The notes beneath the pieces are model-generated. The model had not been told where the DNA came from. It saw only the letters and a program-made list of their open reading frames with translations, and did no database searches. Shown here one piece after another: positions 1 through 7,367 of a stretch of 64,000 nucleotides of DNA. The DNA comes from Paenibacillus_D sp047238105 (lineage in GTDB: Bacteria; Bacillota; Bacilli; Paenibacillales; Paenibacillaceae): positions 558,001 to 622,000 of the forward strand of contig NZ_JBDFMD010000001.1 of assembly GCF_047238105.1 (NCBI RefSeq), written 5' to 3'. The stretch's first letter is position 1; each line of letters opens with the position of its first letter. Both the position numbers and the translations under genes were made by a program.

Positions 1-1
1 C

Positions 2-631
2 GATATTCTGCCTCTTGTGGGACAGAGCGCCGAAGATAGCTGGGGCGAGCTGTGGGAGCAGCAGGAAGCCGAGCATTGCATACAGGCGCTGCAGCATTTT
101 CCGCTGCAGACGTTCCTGGACCAGCATCAGGCGATGCCTTGGTTTTTGAGCGCTTATCGCGCTTGGGTAGAAGGACGGCCCGGGTATTACAGCTCGATCA
201 AACAGGCCATCATCCAGATCATGCTGCGTGCGGCCCGGGTTACCGGCCCTGTTGAAGCGCCGTTCGCGCTTCCTTCCCGCAATCTGAACAAACACCGGTT
301 TCAACTGGCCGTCCAGTATATCCAGGACAATTATGGCAGCGCGATCACACTGCAGGAGGTTGCCGAGCGGCTCCATATCAGCGTGCGCCAGCTGCAGCGG
401 ATCTTCCAGGAGCAGCACGACTGTTCCTTCAGCGTCTATCTGGAGGAATACCGGCTCACGCGCGTCTGTGCGGCGCTCATCGAGGATACGCAGCCGATTG
501 AGCAGATTGCATTGGATCACGGGTTCTCCGGGAGCAATTACCTTTATTATGTCTTCAAGAAAAAAATCGGCATGACGCCTAAGCAATATAAACAGAAGCA
601 TCAATCCCGCAGCCAGCTGCTTAACATGTAG
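2..631 (+). CDS. AraC-family regulator, C-terminal part (5' end outside window)
   Basis: The reading frame is open to the left edge, so the protein starts upstream; a GTG at 17 is only an internal candidate. The last ~105 residues form an AraC/XylS DNA-binding domain with two helix-turn-helix units: the first around ITLQEVAERLHISVRQLQRI, the second around IEQIALDHGFSGSNYLYYVF, followed by the family-typical GMTPKQYK end. What is visible of the N-terminal part is not diagnostic. AraC proteins of this kind usually control adjacent sugar genes, and the oxidoreductase 31 bases downstream on the same strand is the obvious candidate partner. The domain call is firm; the ligand is unknown. Confidence 0.85.
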   Translation, partial: DILPLVGQSAEDSWGELWEQQEAEHCIQALQHFPLQTFLDQHQAMPWFLSAYRAWVEGRPGYYSSIKQAIIQIMLRAARVTGPVEAPFALPSRNLNKHRFQLAVQYIQDNYGSAITLQEVAERLHISVRQLQRIFQEQHDCSFSVYLEEYRLTRVCAALIEDTQPIEQIALDHGFSGSNYLYYVFKKKIGMTPKQYKQKHQSRSQLLNM

Positions 632-662
632 AGGCGAGCTGGCAAATAGAAAGGTGGATCCC

Positions 663-1772
663 ATGAGTCAAGTCCCGAACGTCCGCATCGGCATCATCGG
701 CACCGGCGGCATCGCCCACGCGCACGCCCGCGCCTACAAGCAGCTGCCCGGCGTCGAGATCGTCGGCGTCGCCGATATCATCCCTGGCAAAGCCGAGGAA
801 TTCCTGGCCCTTGAGCTGCTGCATGAGGCCAAAGCGTTCCAGAATCACCGCGATCTGCTGGATCTCGATCTGGACGGTGTCAGCATCTGTACACCCAATA
901 TCTCGCATCATCAGCTGTCGATCGACGCGCTCAAGGCCAACAAGCATGTCCTGCTTGAAAAGCCCATGTCCGTCACGCTCGAGGAAGCCATCGCAATGAC
1001 CGAAGCGGCGCATCAATCCTCCGGCATGCTCACGATCGGCTTCCAGCCGCGTTACGATCCCAATATGGAGCTGGTTCGCGATATCGTGCAATCCGGGAAG
1101 CTCGGCAAAGTGTACTACGTCGAGACTGGCGGCGGCCGCAGACGCGGGATGCCGGGCGGCACCTTTATCCGCAAAGACCTGGCCGGCGCCGGCGCAATGG
1201 CGGATATCGGCTGCTACTCGCTCGACATGGCGCTTCATGCGATGGGCTACCCCCGGCCGCTCACCGTCACTGCTTACACCTCCAACCATTTCGGCTCCAA
1301 CCCGTTGTACCATCCGGAAGCCGAACGTTTCGAAGTCGAGGATTTCGGCGTAGCGATGATCCGGTTCGAGGACGATCTCGTCCTGCAGTTCAAGATCTCC
1401 TGGGCGATGCACATGGATACGCTAGGCTCGACGATGTTCCTCGGCACCGACGCCGGACTCAAGATCAACCCGTTTGGCAGCGGCAACTGGTCAGGCGTCT
1501 GGGACGGCCGGGTCGGCGACATTACGATGTATCATGATGTCATGGGACGCCAGACGCATACGCCGATCCCCGTCATTGCCCATGAGAAGGATCTCTTCTT
1601 CGAGAAGGTGCGCGACTTCGTCGAAGCCGTCAGAGAAGGACGTCCCGCGCCGATCCCCGGCGATGAGATCTTGATTCAACAAGCGATTATCGACGGCATC
1701 ATACGCTCCTCCGAGCAGAAGCGGGAGATCGAGCTCAAGCTCCCGGATGCGCTATTCCAAGTCTCACCCTAA
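663..1772 (+). CDS. Gfo/Idh/MocA-family NAD(P)-dependent oxidoreductase
   Basis: The N-terminus carries a Rossmann dinucleotide site (GIIGTGGIAHAHA, about residues 10-22), then the LLEKPMSVTLEEA block near residue 100 with the EKP lysine that is catalytic in this family, then the usual C-terminal alpha/beta half. The length (369 aa) is normal. ATG 663 was chosen because AAGGTGG at 651-657 sits five bases ahead; the in-frame GTG at 654 lies inside that ribosome site. Family members oxidise or epimerise sugars, inositols or sugar acids in the cytosol; the substrate cannot be read here. It probably shares a transcript with the AraC gene and ends at the strong hairpin at 1783-1830. Confidence 0.88.
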   Translation: MSQVPNVRIGIIGTGGIAHAHARAYKQLPGVEIVGVADIIPGKAEEFLALELLHEAKAFQNHRDLLDLDLDGVSICTPNISHHQLSIDALKANKHVLLEKPMSVTLEEAIAMTEAAHQSSGMLTIGFQPRYDPNMELVRDIVQSGKLGKVYYVETGGGRRRGMPGGTFIRKDLAGAGAMADIGCYSLDMALHAMGYPRPLTVTAYTSNHFGSNPLYHPEAERFEVEDFGVAMIRFEDDLVLQFKISWAMHMDTLGSTMFLGTDAGLKINPFGSGNWSGVWDGRVGDITMYHDVMGRQTHTPIPVIAHEKDLFFEKVRDFVEAVREGRPAPIPGDEILIQQAIIDGIIRSSEQKREIELKLPDALFQVSP

Positions 1773-1782
1773 CAGTCAAAAC

Positions 1783-1830
1783 CAGCCCTCCCGGCAGATC
1801 GCATTTACTTGCGATCTGCCAGGAGGGCTG
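1783..1830. terminator. Bidirectional terminator hairpin
   Basis: A 21-bp inverted repeat (1783-1803 with 1810-1830, one mismatch, 6-base loop) lies between the convergent oxidoreductase and stalk-protein genes. On the minus strand it is followed by GTTTTG, so it can serve both transcripts. Confidence 0.85.
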
Positions 1831-1858
1831 TTCGTTGTGGCTGCCCGGCTTTATCCTG

Positions 1859-3799
1859 CTACCACCGGACTTCTGGCATCGGCAGGAACAGCATATGGAT
1901 CGGCAGATTGCTGCCGGAAGCGAGCGTAAAGACAAAGTCTACAATTTCTTCGCGGTAACCTGTCCTGTACAGGACTGCCGCTTCATGCTGGTTCCATAAT
2001 ATGTTCGTACGCGTGACCGGTACAGTCGTGCCATTGATCGTAAAGGCACCGGTATATTGACCGCCACGGGCATTCAGCGCAATGACCGTATTGGGGGCTA
2101 CTCTGACCTGCATCCGGTACAATACGCCAAAGTTGCCTGTATTGAGCTCCAACAGCCCTGTCAGGTTGTCGATCCCGTAGATGTAGCTGTCCATCGTCCG
2201 ATCCCCCAGCACTAACCGGTGCGGCTCGGCGCCGAGCGTCTCGCTTACCCGGATGATCCGGTCAGCCGAGCTGAATGTGCCCCGGACATGTTTATTGTCC
2301 CGAGCCAGCAGCGGCAGCGACTCCAGCGCAGCGACCGGATCGCGGCCCTCGCCGACGACTGCGATGCGGAAGCGTACATTGGTCGTCGTCGTGACGTCCG
2401 CGTAGGCGCTCAGCACATGTCCAGGCTTCATGGGGAGTCGGTGCAGGTCGGGCAGCACGACCTTCGACTCGCCCGGCCCCAGCCGCATCCACTGCGTCTG
2501 CGGCCGGCTGGAGAGTGCGTTCAGGTAGCGCTCCACCGACCGTTTGCCCGTGTTGGCAACATACGGGTCGGGACCTCCCATGGCAAATGCGCCAAATCCG
2601 ACCTGGGTGACCACGCTGTTGGTGTTGGTAGCGATCAGCACCAGCTTAAGATTTTTGCTCGTCCCGTTCAGATGATGGAACATAAACCGTGTCTGACCGG
2701 TTAACTGATCATCATACGCGATCCCTTCCCCGAGCAGGGTTTCTGGAGAGTTGCTGCGCACCATCTGGGCAGAGAGCGACTCCACTTGATAAGGGATGGA
2801 TCTGTAGGACAACGAAGCCGAACCATCGACCGCATACTTGTCCCCTACCGGAGCGAACAACCGGTGGTACTCGTCGAAGGTATACAGAACTTCCGAGGTC
2901 ACAGTAATCTCCCGCGTCATCCGATCCTTCAGTCCGTGACGGTCCTCTACTTCCAGCGTTACATACTTCCTGCCTGGCTGGAAGAATACCTCGGCGTTGC
3001 CCGTCCAGGTTCGTCTTACGATCGCGTTCTCGTCGTCGGTACTGCGGTCGATGTACTGTATTCGTTCGCCGATCCGGTAGGTCGTCTTGTCAGTAGTAAA
3101 GTCTGCTACTGGCGGCTGATTGGGCATCCTGACCTGGATCGTAACGGAGTAGGGCTCGCTCCAGTTGCCGTCCTCTCCCAGCACGGTCCGGGTGATCGTA
3201 TATTGTCCCGGCTGGTCATAATACTCCTGGAGCCCTGTCCAGTATTCATCTACATACCGTCCATTGGCCAGGTCGCGGTACGATACTCTGGTCTGTCCTG
3301 CAAAGATGTTGCTCGGGACGATCTCGAACGTCGCCTGCAGCGCATTGCTCCAGCGGAACGTCATGACGGTCGGCGTAAAGTCGATCGAGCTGCCGGTCAA
3401 CTCGGACCACGTGCGCAGCGGCACCATCAGGAAGCCCTCCTGTATGAACACCGTCCCGGACGAGCGAACGACCTGTCCGTTGACACGGATATCCGATTGA
3501 TTGGGGCGAAAGCGGATGTCCAGATTGCCCTTGACCGCGATTGATTCCTTGGTGGCTGCATTATATGAGACCTGGAAACCATAGATTTGCGCCATCGTTT
3601 TGAACGGGCCATAGGAGGAACCATTCCGAAATGTCACGGGCTGTACCGCTTGTACAGCCGTGCCATTATGACGCAGAATTTTGCTATTCTTGGTAAGGAC
3701 GAGCTGTTCCGACGAGCGATTCGACGCTTCCGCCTCCTGAGGAAGGACGATCATCGGTAGAAGCAGACAAAAAATGAGCAGGGACTTGAATGATTTCAT
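1859..3799 (-). CDS. Secreted stalk-domain (copper amine oxidase N-terminal-like) protein with PKD-like module
   Basis: The protein has a signal peptide (residues 1-25, KSFKSLL then a hydrophobic core ending AEA). A stalk or copper-amine-oxidase-N-like repeat follows, recognisable from VNGQVVRSSGTVFIQEGFLM and VPLRTWSELTGSSIDF at about residues 106-143. A PKD-like beta-sandwich begins at QPPVADFTTDK (near residue 230). The remaining ~350 residues are beta-rich with no motif I recognise. No SLH or LPXTG anchor is visible, so it is probably secreted or held non-covalently in the wall. AAAGGAG lies just ahead of the ATG. Such stalk proteins are abundant in Paenibacillus and mostly uncharacterised; the name does not imply amine oxidase activity. 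Confidence 0.8.
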   Translation of the reverse strand: MKSFKSLLIFCLLLPMIVLPQEAEASNRSSEQLVLTKNSKILRHNGTAVQAVQPVTFRNGSSYGPFKTMAQIYGFQVSYNAATKESIAVKGNLDIRFRPNQSDIRVNGQVVRSSGTVFIQEGFLMVPLRTWSELTGSSIDFTPTVMTFRWSNALQATFEIVPSNIFAGQTRVSYRDLANGRYVDEYWTGLQEYYDQPGQYTITRTVLGEDGNWSEPYSVTIQVRMPNQPPVADFTTDKTTYRIGERIQYIDRSTDDENAIVRRTWTGNAEVFFQPGRKYVTLEVEDRHGLKDRMTREITVTSEVLYTFDEYHRLFAPVGDKYAVDGSASLSYRSIPYQVESLSAQMVRSNSPETLLGEGIAYDDQLTGQTRFMFHHLNGTSKNLKLVLIATNTNSVVTQVGFGAFAMGGPDPYVANTGKRSVERYLNALSSRPQTQWMRLGPGESKVVLPDLHRLPMKPGHVLSAYADVTTTTNVRFRIAVVGEGRDPVAALESLPLLARDNKHVRGTFSSADRIIRVSETLGAEPHRLVLGDRTMDSYIYGIDNLTGLLELNTGNFGVLYRMQVRVAPNTVIALNARGGQYTGAFTINGTTVPVTRTNILWNQHEAAVLYRTGYREEIVDFVFTLASGSNLPIHMLFLPMPEVRW

Positions 3800-3923
3800 G
3801 CTTGAACTCCTTTGTGCCGATCTGGCTGACTAATCATACGATACTGTGACGCGGGGTCTACGGTAAAAGTTGCGATTGTTTTTACAAACGTCATCATTTT
3901 GTCACAACCGCCTGCAGCGTGAA

Positions 3924-3953
3924 CAGGCCTGCCGGCTGATACCGGCAGGCCTG
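3924..3953. terminator. Hairpin between convergent/tandem genes
   Basis: A perfect 12-bp stem (3924-3935 with 3942-3953, 6-base loop) lies 25 bases beyond the end of the small membrane protein gene at 3978. It has no long T-run, so its terminator role is inferred from position. Confidence 0.6.
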
Positions 3954-3977
3954 GGCATCGTGGATAAGATGACGTGG

Positions 3978-4202
3978 TTAGCCGTTAAATCGCATGTCGG
4001 CAAGAAATGTACCCGCCATCGCAACGAACAGAATAATGGAAACAGCAAGCAGCAGATCGCGCTTGCGCTTCAGCCGGACCAGCTGCTCCCTTGGCAGCTG
4101 CTGATGCACGCCTTCCGCGAACTGCCGCTGCACGAACAGCATCATAATCAACGCTGCCACGAAAAAGATATTGATAATAAACCAGGCTTGTCCCAGATCC
4201 AA
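3978..4202 (-). CDS. Small membrane protein, unrecognised
   Basis: 74 aa. It has one hydrophobic segment near the N-terminus (FIINIFFVAALIMMLFV), a basic middle (QLVRLKRKRD) and a second hydrophobic segment (LLLAVSIILFVAMAGTFLA), consistent with a two-helix membrane hairpin. The TTG start at 4202 is preferred because AAGGAGG lies seven bases upstream; a longer frame to 4292 has no ribosome site and runs through a hairpin. I do not recognise the family. It lies in tandem with another small two-helix protein (4334-4534) but a hairpin separates them. Confidence 0.65.
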   Translation of the reverse strand: MDLGQAWFIINIFFVAALIMMLFVQRQFAEGVHQQLPREQLVRLKRKRDLLLAVSIILFVAMAGTFLADMRFNG

Positions 4203-4237
4203 AACATATCCTCCTTCTAGGAAGTCTATTACCGGGC

Positions 4238-4281
4238 AAGGGCTGTAAACCGGACCGGCGAGGGTCGGATTTACAGCCCTT
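4238..4281. terminator. Hairpin downstream of small membrane protein gene
   Basis: A 12-bp perfect stem (4238-4249 with 4270-4281) with a further short stem inside the loop lies between the two small membrane genes and probably ends the upstream one. There is no clear U-tract on the minus strand. Confidence 0.6.
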
Positions 4282-4333
4282 GTGTGTGACATAACTGCGC
4301 TATAGGCTGATGTTCATCGGCTGCCCGCGCCGG

Positions 4334-4534
4334 CTAGACGTACCACAAGTCCAGCAGTACGAAAAAAACGACAGCGCTGACGACGGTGCCGCCAAAATAA
4401 AACCAGCCTGTACGAAACCGCGTTTGGAACATCCGCAGGATGCCCAGACTGAGCAAGCTGAAAATCAGCAGAATACCGACAGCTCCCAGGATAAACAATC
4501 CGGCAGAAACTTCGCTGACATTGACTAATGACAA
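4334..4534 (-). CDS. Small two-helix membrane protein, unrecognised
   Basis: 66 aa with two predicted membrane segments: GLFILGAVGILLIFSLLSLG and, after a short MFQTRFRTG linker, FYFGGTVVSAVVFFVLLDL. The TTG start at 4534 is preferred because AAGGGAG lies nine bases ahead; an ATG at 4555 in the same frame would put that ribosome site inside the gene. The family is not recognised. It may be a conserved small protein of Paenibacillus, but this cannot be shown from sequence alone. Confidence 0.6.
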   Translation of the reverse strand: MSLVNVSEVSAGLFILGAVGILLIFSLLSLGILRMFQTRFRTGWFYFGGTVVSAVVFFVLLDLWYV

Positions 4535-4652
4535 GAATACGCACTCCCTTGGCAAACAAGTTTATATAGGCTGTTGAACACACACTTATACCTTGCATTA
4601 TAAGGGATACCTTGCGCCAATGCCAGCTGGATATCGGACAAATTGGTGACAT

Positions 4653-5117
4653 TTAACGCCCGGGGGTTCTGCGGATCGGCATTTCCTCATACTGGTCACC
4701 GGCACGTCGTTTCTTCAGCTTTACCTGGAGGATGCCGGAGGCAAGCAGTGCGCGGCAAGTGGAGGGCAGGACAAGACAAGGCAGCCTGACGATCCGCGCC
4801 TCCCTCCCCTCGCCCATGGCAAGCTTGATCCGATCGGGACGAATGAACAGCCTCAGTTCAGCATCCCGGACTGCTGCGGGGATCGGCAGCTTGACGATGA
4901 CGAAACGATGCGTTTCGAACAGCTCCGGCTTGCCATTTCCCGACAAGCCCGCCTGCATGCCCGGAAGCGCGCCGCCAAGCAATTGTCCGACGTATCGCTC
5001 GACCCAATCCGGCTGCTTCAGCATCTCTTGTGCCTGCGGCAGCCCCCCCTGTCCCATCCACCGTTTCATCTGCTCCCAGTCAAATGCCGGATCCTCCTTG
5101 GAGTAACCATCCGCCAA
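4653..5117 (-). CDS. Hsp20/alpha-crystallin-like protein, probably spore-associated
   Basis: 154 aa. The last ~85 residues have the alpha-crystallin pattern: HRFVIVKLPIP, then a strand with LRLFIRPDRIKLAMG, a second short strand IVRLPCLVLP, and the terminal block SGILQVKLKKR, which matches the hsp20 end motif G-hydrophobic-hydrophobic. The N-terminal ~70 residues resemble the variable arm. TTG 5117 is chosen because GGAGGTGA lies five bases upstream; the in-frame GTG at 5126 overlaps that site. The gene is divergent from gerPA and carries a mirrored copy of its putative sigma-K -10 region, which suggests mother-cell expression late in sporulation. The fold call is moderately firm; the spore role is inferred. 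Confidence 0.65.
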   Translation of the reverse strand: MADGYSKEDPAFDWEQMKRWMGQGGLPQAQEMLKQPDWVERYVGQLLGGALPGMQAGLSGNGKPELFETHRFVIVKLPIPAAVRDAELRLFIRPDRIKLAMGEGREARIVRLPCLVLPSTCRALLASGILQVKLKKRRAGDQYEEMPIRRTPGR

Positions 5118-5149
5118 GCCGCTCACCTCCGCCCACTGACGTCGCTGCT

Positions 5150-5255
5150 TCCATCCTATGCGGCGAAGGAGGGCTATGCCCCTGGAAATTCCATGAAGTA
5201 CATGGTTTATTCCCTCCCGCAGAGGAACGTCTGGGCGAATGCCGCATAGGATGGA
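5150..5255. promoter_or_regulatory. Divergent sigma-K-like promoters in a 15-bp inverted repeat
   Basis: TCCATCCTATGCGGC at 5150-5164 is repeated exactly as its reverse complement at 5241-5255. Each arm contains GCATAGGATG reading outward, close to the sigma-K -10 consensus CATANNNTA. On the plus side an AC at 5227-5228 lies 16 bases upstream of CATA, as sigma-K -35 regions require. gerP operons are known sigma-K targets. The minus side has no clear AC. Confidence 0.6.
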
Positions 5256-5282
5256 GCAAAAGCTTGCTACAGGAGTGGTAAT

Positions 5283-5510
5283 ATGCCTTCAGTCGTCGGA
5301 TTTGTCAACATTGTCAGTGTAGGATCCAGTGCCGTCATCCAATTCGGTGATGCGCTGCAGCTCTCACCCATCAGCAATTCCAAGTCCTATGCAGGATCGG
5401 GCTCGTTCCTCACAGGCGGACTCAGCAATGCCAATAACGGCGTCAGTGCGACCAACACACTCGATCCGGACGTCCAGGACAACGCCACCAATCAAGTGAA
5501 TGCCGTATGA
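5283..5510 (+). CDS. gerPA: Spore germination protein GerPA (GerPA/GerPF family)
   Basis: 75 aa beginning MPSVVGFVNIVSV, with IQFGDALQLSPISNSKSYAG, GSGSF, and the closing TNTLDPDVQDN. These are hallmarks of the paired GerPA/GerPF small coat proteins that affect permeability of the spore coat to germinants. It is first in the operon, which favours GerPA over GerPF, but the two are paralogues. AGGAG at 5271-5275 precedes the ATG. It overlaps gerPB by four bases (ATGA). Confidence 0.85.
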   Translation: MPSVVGFVNIVSVGSSAVIQFGDALQLSPISNSKSYAGSGSFLTGGLSNANNGVSATNTLDPDVQDNATNQVNAV

Positions 5511-5710
5511 GCCTGACGGTATATCAGCATATTACGATTCATCAAATGAGGGTCGACAGCGTGTCCAATTCATCCGTCCTGCAAGTAGGGACGGCAGGGG
5601 CTATCCGTTCCGTGTCCCAGCTCTACAACACGGGGCAATTTACCGGACCGGCACCCCAGCTGGGCGAAGAGGACCCGCTCTCATTGGTCCCCTTCCCCAG
5701 CCCCCGCTAA
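5507..5710 (+). CDS. gerPB: Spore germination protein GerPB
   Basis: 67 aa: MSLTVYQHITIHQMRVDSVS then NSSVLQVGTAG, the GerPB pattern, with a short acidic/proline tail. It starts inside the gerPA stop (ATGA), implying coupled translation. It is a coat or inner-coat component needed for normal germinant access in Bacillus. Size and order match known gerP operons. Confidence 0.85.
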   Translation: MSLTVYQHITIHQMRVDSVSNSSVLQVGTAGAIRSVSQLYNTGQFTGPAPQLGEEDPLSLVPFPSPR

Positions 5711-5728
5711 TAATTAAGGAGGGATTAC

Positions 5729-6376
5729 ATGCAGCAGCAGCCTTTTTCATGGCAGGACTGGGCACGCCAGACCCAGCACCAGGTGCAGCAGCAGGCGAAG
5801 CGGATCGCCGAGCTGGAGCGGCAGATGTGCGAGCTGTCCGCCCGGCTAGCCTGCATGGATGAAAAGCCGTCATATACCATCGAAAGGTTGGAATATCATT
5901 TTGATCAGCTCAAGGTAGACCGGCTCGAAGGCACGCTGCACATCGGCATGACTCCGCCGGCCGGGGAATCACTCGGCGAGATGGATCAGTTCACGGTGAC
6001 GCCCGCCTATCCCCAGCCGCCGGGCTCGCCGTCAGCTGCCGCTCCTTCCTCGCAGACAGTCGAGCCGGCCCTCGGACCGCCGGATGACGAATTGCGCCAG
6101 CGGATTGATCACTACTTGGCGCATGCTGCCCCTGCCTTACTGTCTGAGCTGGCAGCGCAGCGGCAGCTGCCGATCGATCCGCATCATGCAAGGTTGATTC
6201 TGGACGATCTCAAGCGGCAGGCGTTGCCGCGGCTGGCCTATTATCGGGAGACGGCCCGTCGGGACTCCAGTGGAACAGCTGCGGCTGACGATATCGCAGC
6301 CCGGACGATCCGGGACATTGAGGAGGCGATGCGTGTGTATATCACACGCCTCGGACAAGGAGAGGATCCGTCTTGA
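5729..6376 (+). CDS. gerPC: Spore germination protein GerPC
   Basis: 215 aa. A glutamine-rich coiled-coil start (about residues 8-50, heptad-like AKRIAELERQMCELSARLA) is followed by a conserved strand region (YTIERLEYHFDQLKVDRLEGTLHIGMTPP), a variable proline/serine linker, and a helical C-terminal part. This is the typical GerPC layout. AAGGAGGG lies seven bases before the ATG. It overlaps gerPD by four bases. Confidence 0.85.
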   Translation: MQQQPFSWQDWARQTQHQVQQQAKRIAELERQMCELSARLACMDEKPSYTIERLEYHFDQLKVDRLEGTLHIGMTPPAGESLGEMDQFTVTPAYPQPPGSPSAAAPSSQTVEPALGPPDDELRQRIDHYLAHAAPALLSELAAQRQLPIDPHHARLILDDLKRQALPRLAYYRETARRDSSGTAAADDIAARTIRDIEEAMRVYITRLGQGEDPS

Positions 6377-6573
6377 GACTTCAAGTGACCAATCATCAGC
6401 TTGCCGTCGGCAGCATCTCGCTGATCGGCGTGTCCACTTCTTCGATGCTGCAGGTAGGGGACACGGACCAGGTCATCTTATATTCGATGTTCGATACTCC
6501 GCCCGAATCCGTCGTCGTGGGTCCGCTTGCGCCGCTGCCTCCCCCGGATCTCACCGAGGAAGAAGAATTATGA
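6373..6573 (+). CDS. gerPD: Spore germination protein GerPD
   Basis: 66 aa starting at TTG 6373, whose last two bases are in the gerPC TGA; AAGGAGAGG lies a few bases upstream. The core VGSISLIGVSTSSMLQVGDTD is the GerPD signature, followed by a proline-rich acidic tail. Its stop overlaps the gerPE start (ATGA at 6570-6573). Confidence 0.85.
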   Translation: MRLQVTNHQLAVGSISLIGVSTSSMLQVGDTDQVILYSMFDTPPESVVVGPLAPLPPPDLTEEEEL

Positions 6574-6995
6574 TCGCGGATGGCCGCGTCCGTACAGCCA
6601 GGTTGGGGCAGCTCACGATCATTAACGTCTCGCTCTCCGGCATTGTCCAGCTAGGCGACCACGACAGCTTTACGCCTATTGTCCGGGCGATCGCGGTCCA
6701 GCGCCAGGAGGACCATCTCACCGCTGGGGAAGCTTCCTTCGCCTCCTATCCGTTTTTCACCCGTCCTTTCCCTCTCTTTCCGCTGCCGCCTGCGGGAGCT
6801 AACTCTTCCGAGAGCCTTGCGATCGATAAGCTTCATCTTAGTCCAGATATCCACGTCGGCAGCATCTCGGTCATCGGAGTCGGCTCTTCGTCGCTCGTGC
6901 AGGCAGGCAACGGGCGGTACACCCGGGCCGAATCGCGTGTCAAGCATATCCGCCAATTCAGAGACCCCGCACATCCCCTTCCAGCCCAATCCTGA
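6570..6995 (+). CDS. gerPE: Spore germination protein GerPE
   Basis: 141 aa. The N-terminal TARLGQLTIINVSLSGIVQLGDH and the later HVGSISVIGVGSSSLVQAGN carry the two strand motifs typical of GerPE. ATG 6570 overlaps the gerPD stop. It is the last recognisable gerP gene: no GerPF-like sequence follows, and the next gene is a yjcZ-like peptide. Confidence 0.8.
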   Translation: MIADGRVRTARLGQLTIINVSLSGIVQLGDHDSFTPIVRAIAVQRQEDHLTAGEASFASYPFFTRPFPLFPLPPAGANSSESLAIDKLHLSPDIHVGSISVIGVGSSSLVQAGNGRYTRAESRVKHIRQFRDPAHPLPAQS

Positions 6996-7158
6996 TCTTG
7001 TCTGGGCAGCAGCCCGAATCTGCCCTCCCGGTACAAACGTCCATAACCATCCGCCCTCTCTGACATACATTACAGTGTGATCTAAACCATCGCCGGTTAG
7101 GTGACCGGACACGATCACAGGTTTAACCAACACAAACACTAAACAGGAGGTATGTACT

Positions 7159-7299
7159 GTGGGATACCCTGTAGGCGGTGCCGGATGCGGTCCGGTTGGT
7201 GGCGTAGGCGGCGTAGGCTGCGGCCCTTGGAATAACGTGGGCGCAATTCTGGTGCTCTTCATTCTGCTGGTTATTATTACTCGCGCCTGCCTCTGGTAG
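7159..7299 (+). CDS. YjcZ-family sporulation peptide
   Basis: 46 aa. A glycine/cysteine-rich N-terminus (GYPVGGAGCGPVGG...GCGPW) is followed by one hydrophobic helix (VGAILVLFILLVIITRA) and a short C-terminus, the layout of the YjcZ/YcgO-type sporulation peptides common in Bacillales. The GTG start at 7159 has AGGAGG at 7145-7150, eight bases away; an ATG at 7152 is in another frame. Its place after gerP fits a spore-coat or forespore-membrane role. It ends near the hairpin at 7341. Confidence 0.75.
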   Translation: MGYPVGGAGCGPVGGVGGVGCGPWNNVGAILVLFILLVIITRACLW

Positions 7300-7340
7300 G
7301 AGCTGCGAAGCAACCGGCAGTACTGCAATGACATGCTGAA

Positions 7341-7365
7341 AGAGCCGGCCATCCTGGCCGGCTCT
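7341..7365. terminator. Shared terminator between yjcZ-like gene and GH15 gene
   Basis: A perfect 11-bp stem (7341-7351 with 7355-7365, 3-base loop) lies between convergent genes. It is flanked by TTGT on one side and CTTTCAG on the other strand. Confidence 0.75.
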
Positions 7366-7367
7366 TG

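Noticed and set aside
3841..3977. Possible extra gene in the AT-rich stretch upstream of the stalk protein
   Set aside because: The plus-strand frame 3870-4220 is antisense to the small membrane protein and runs across its terminator.
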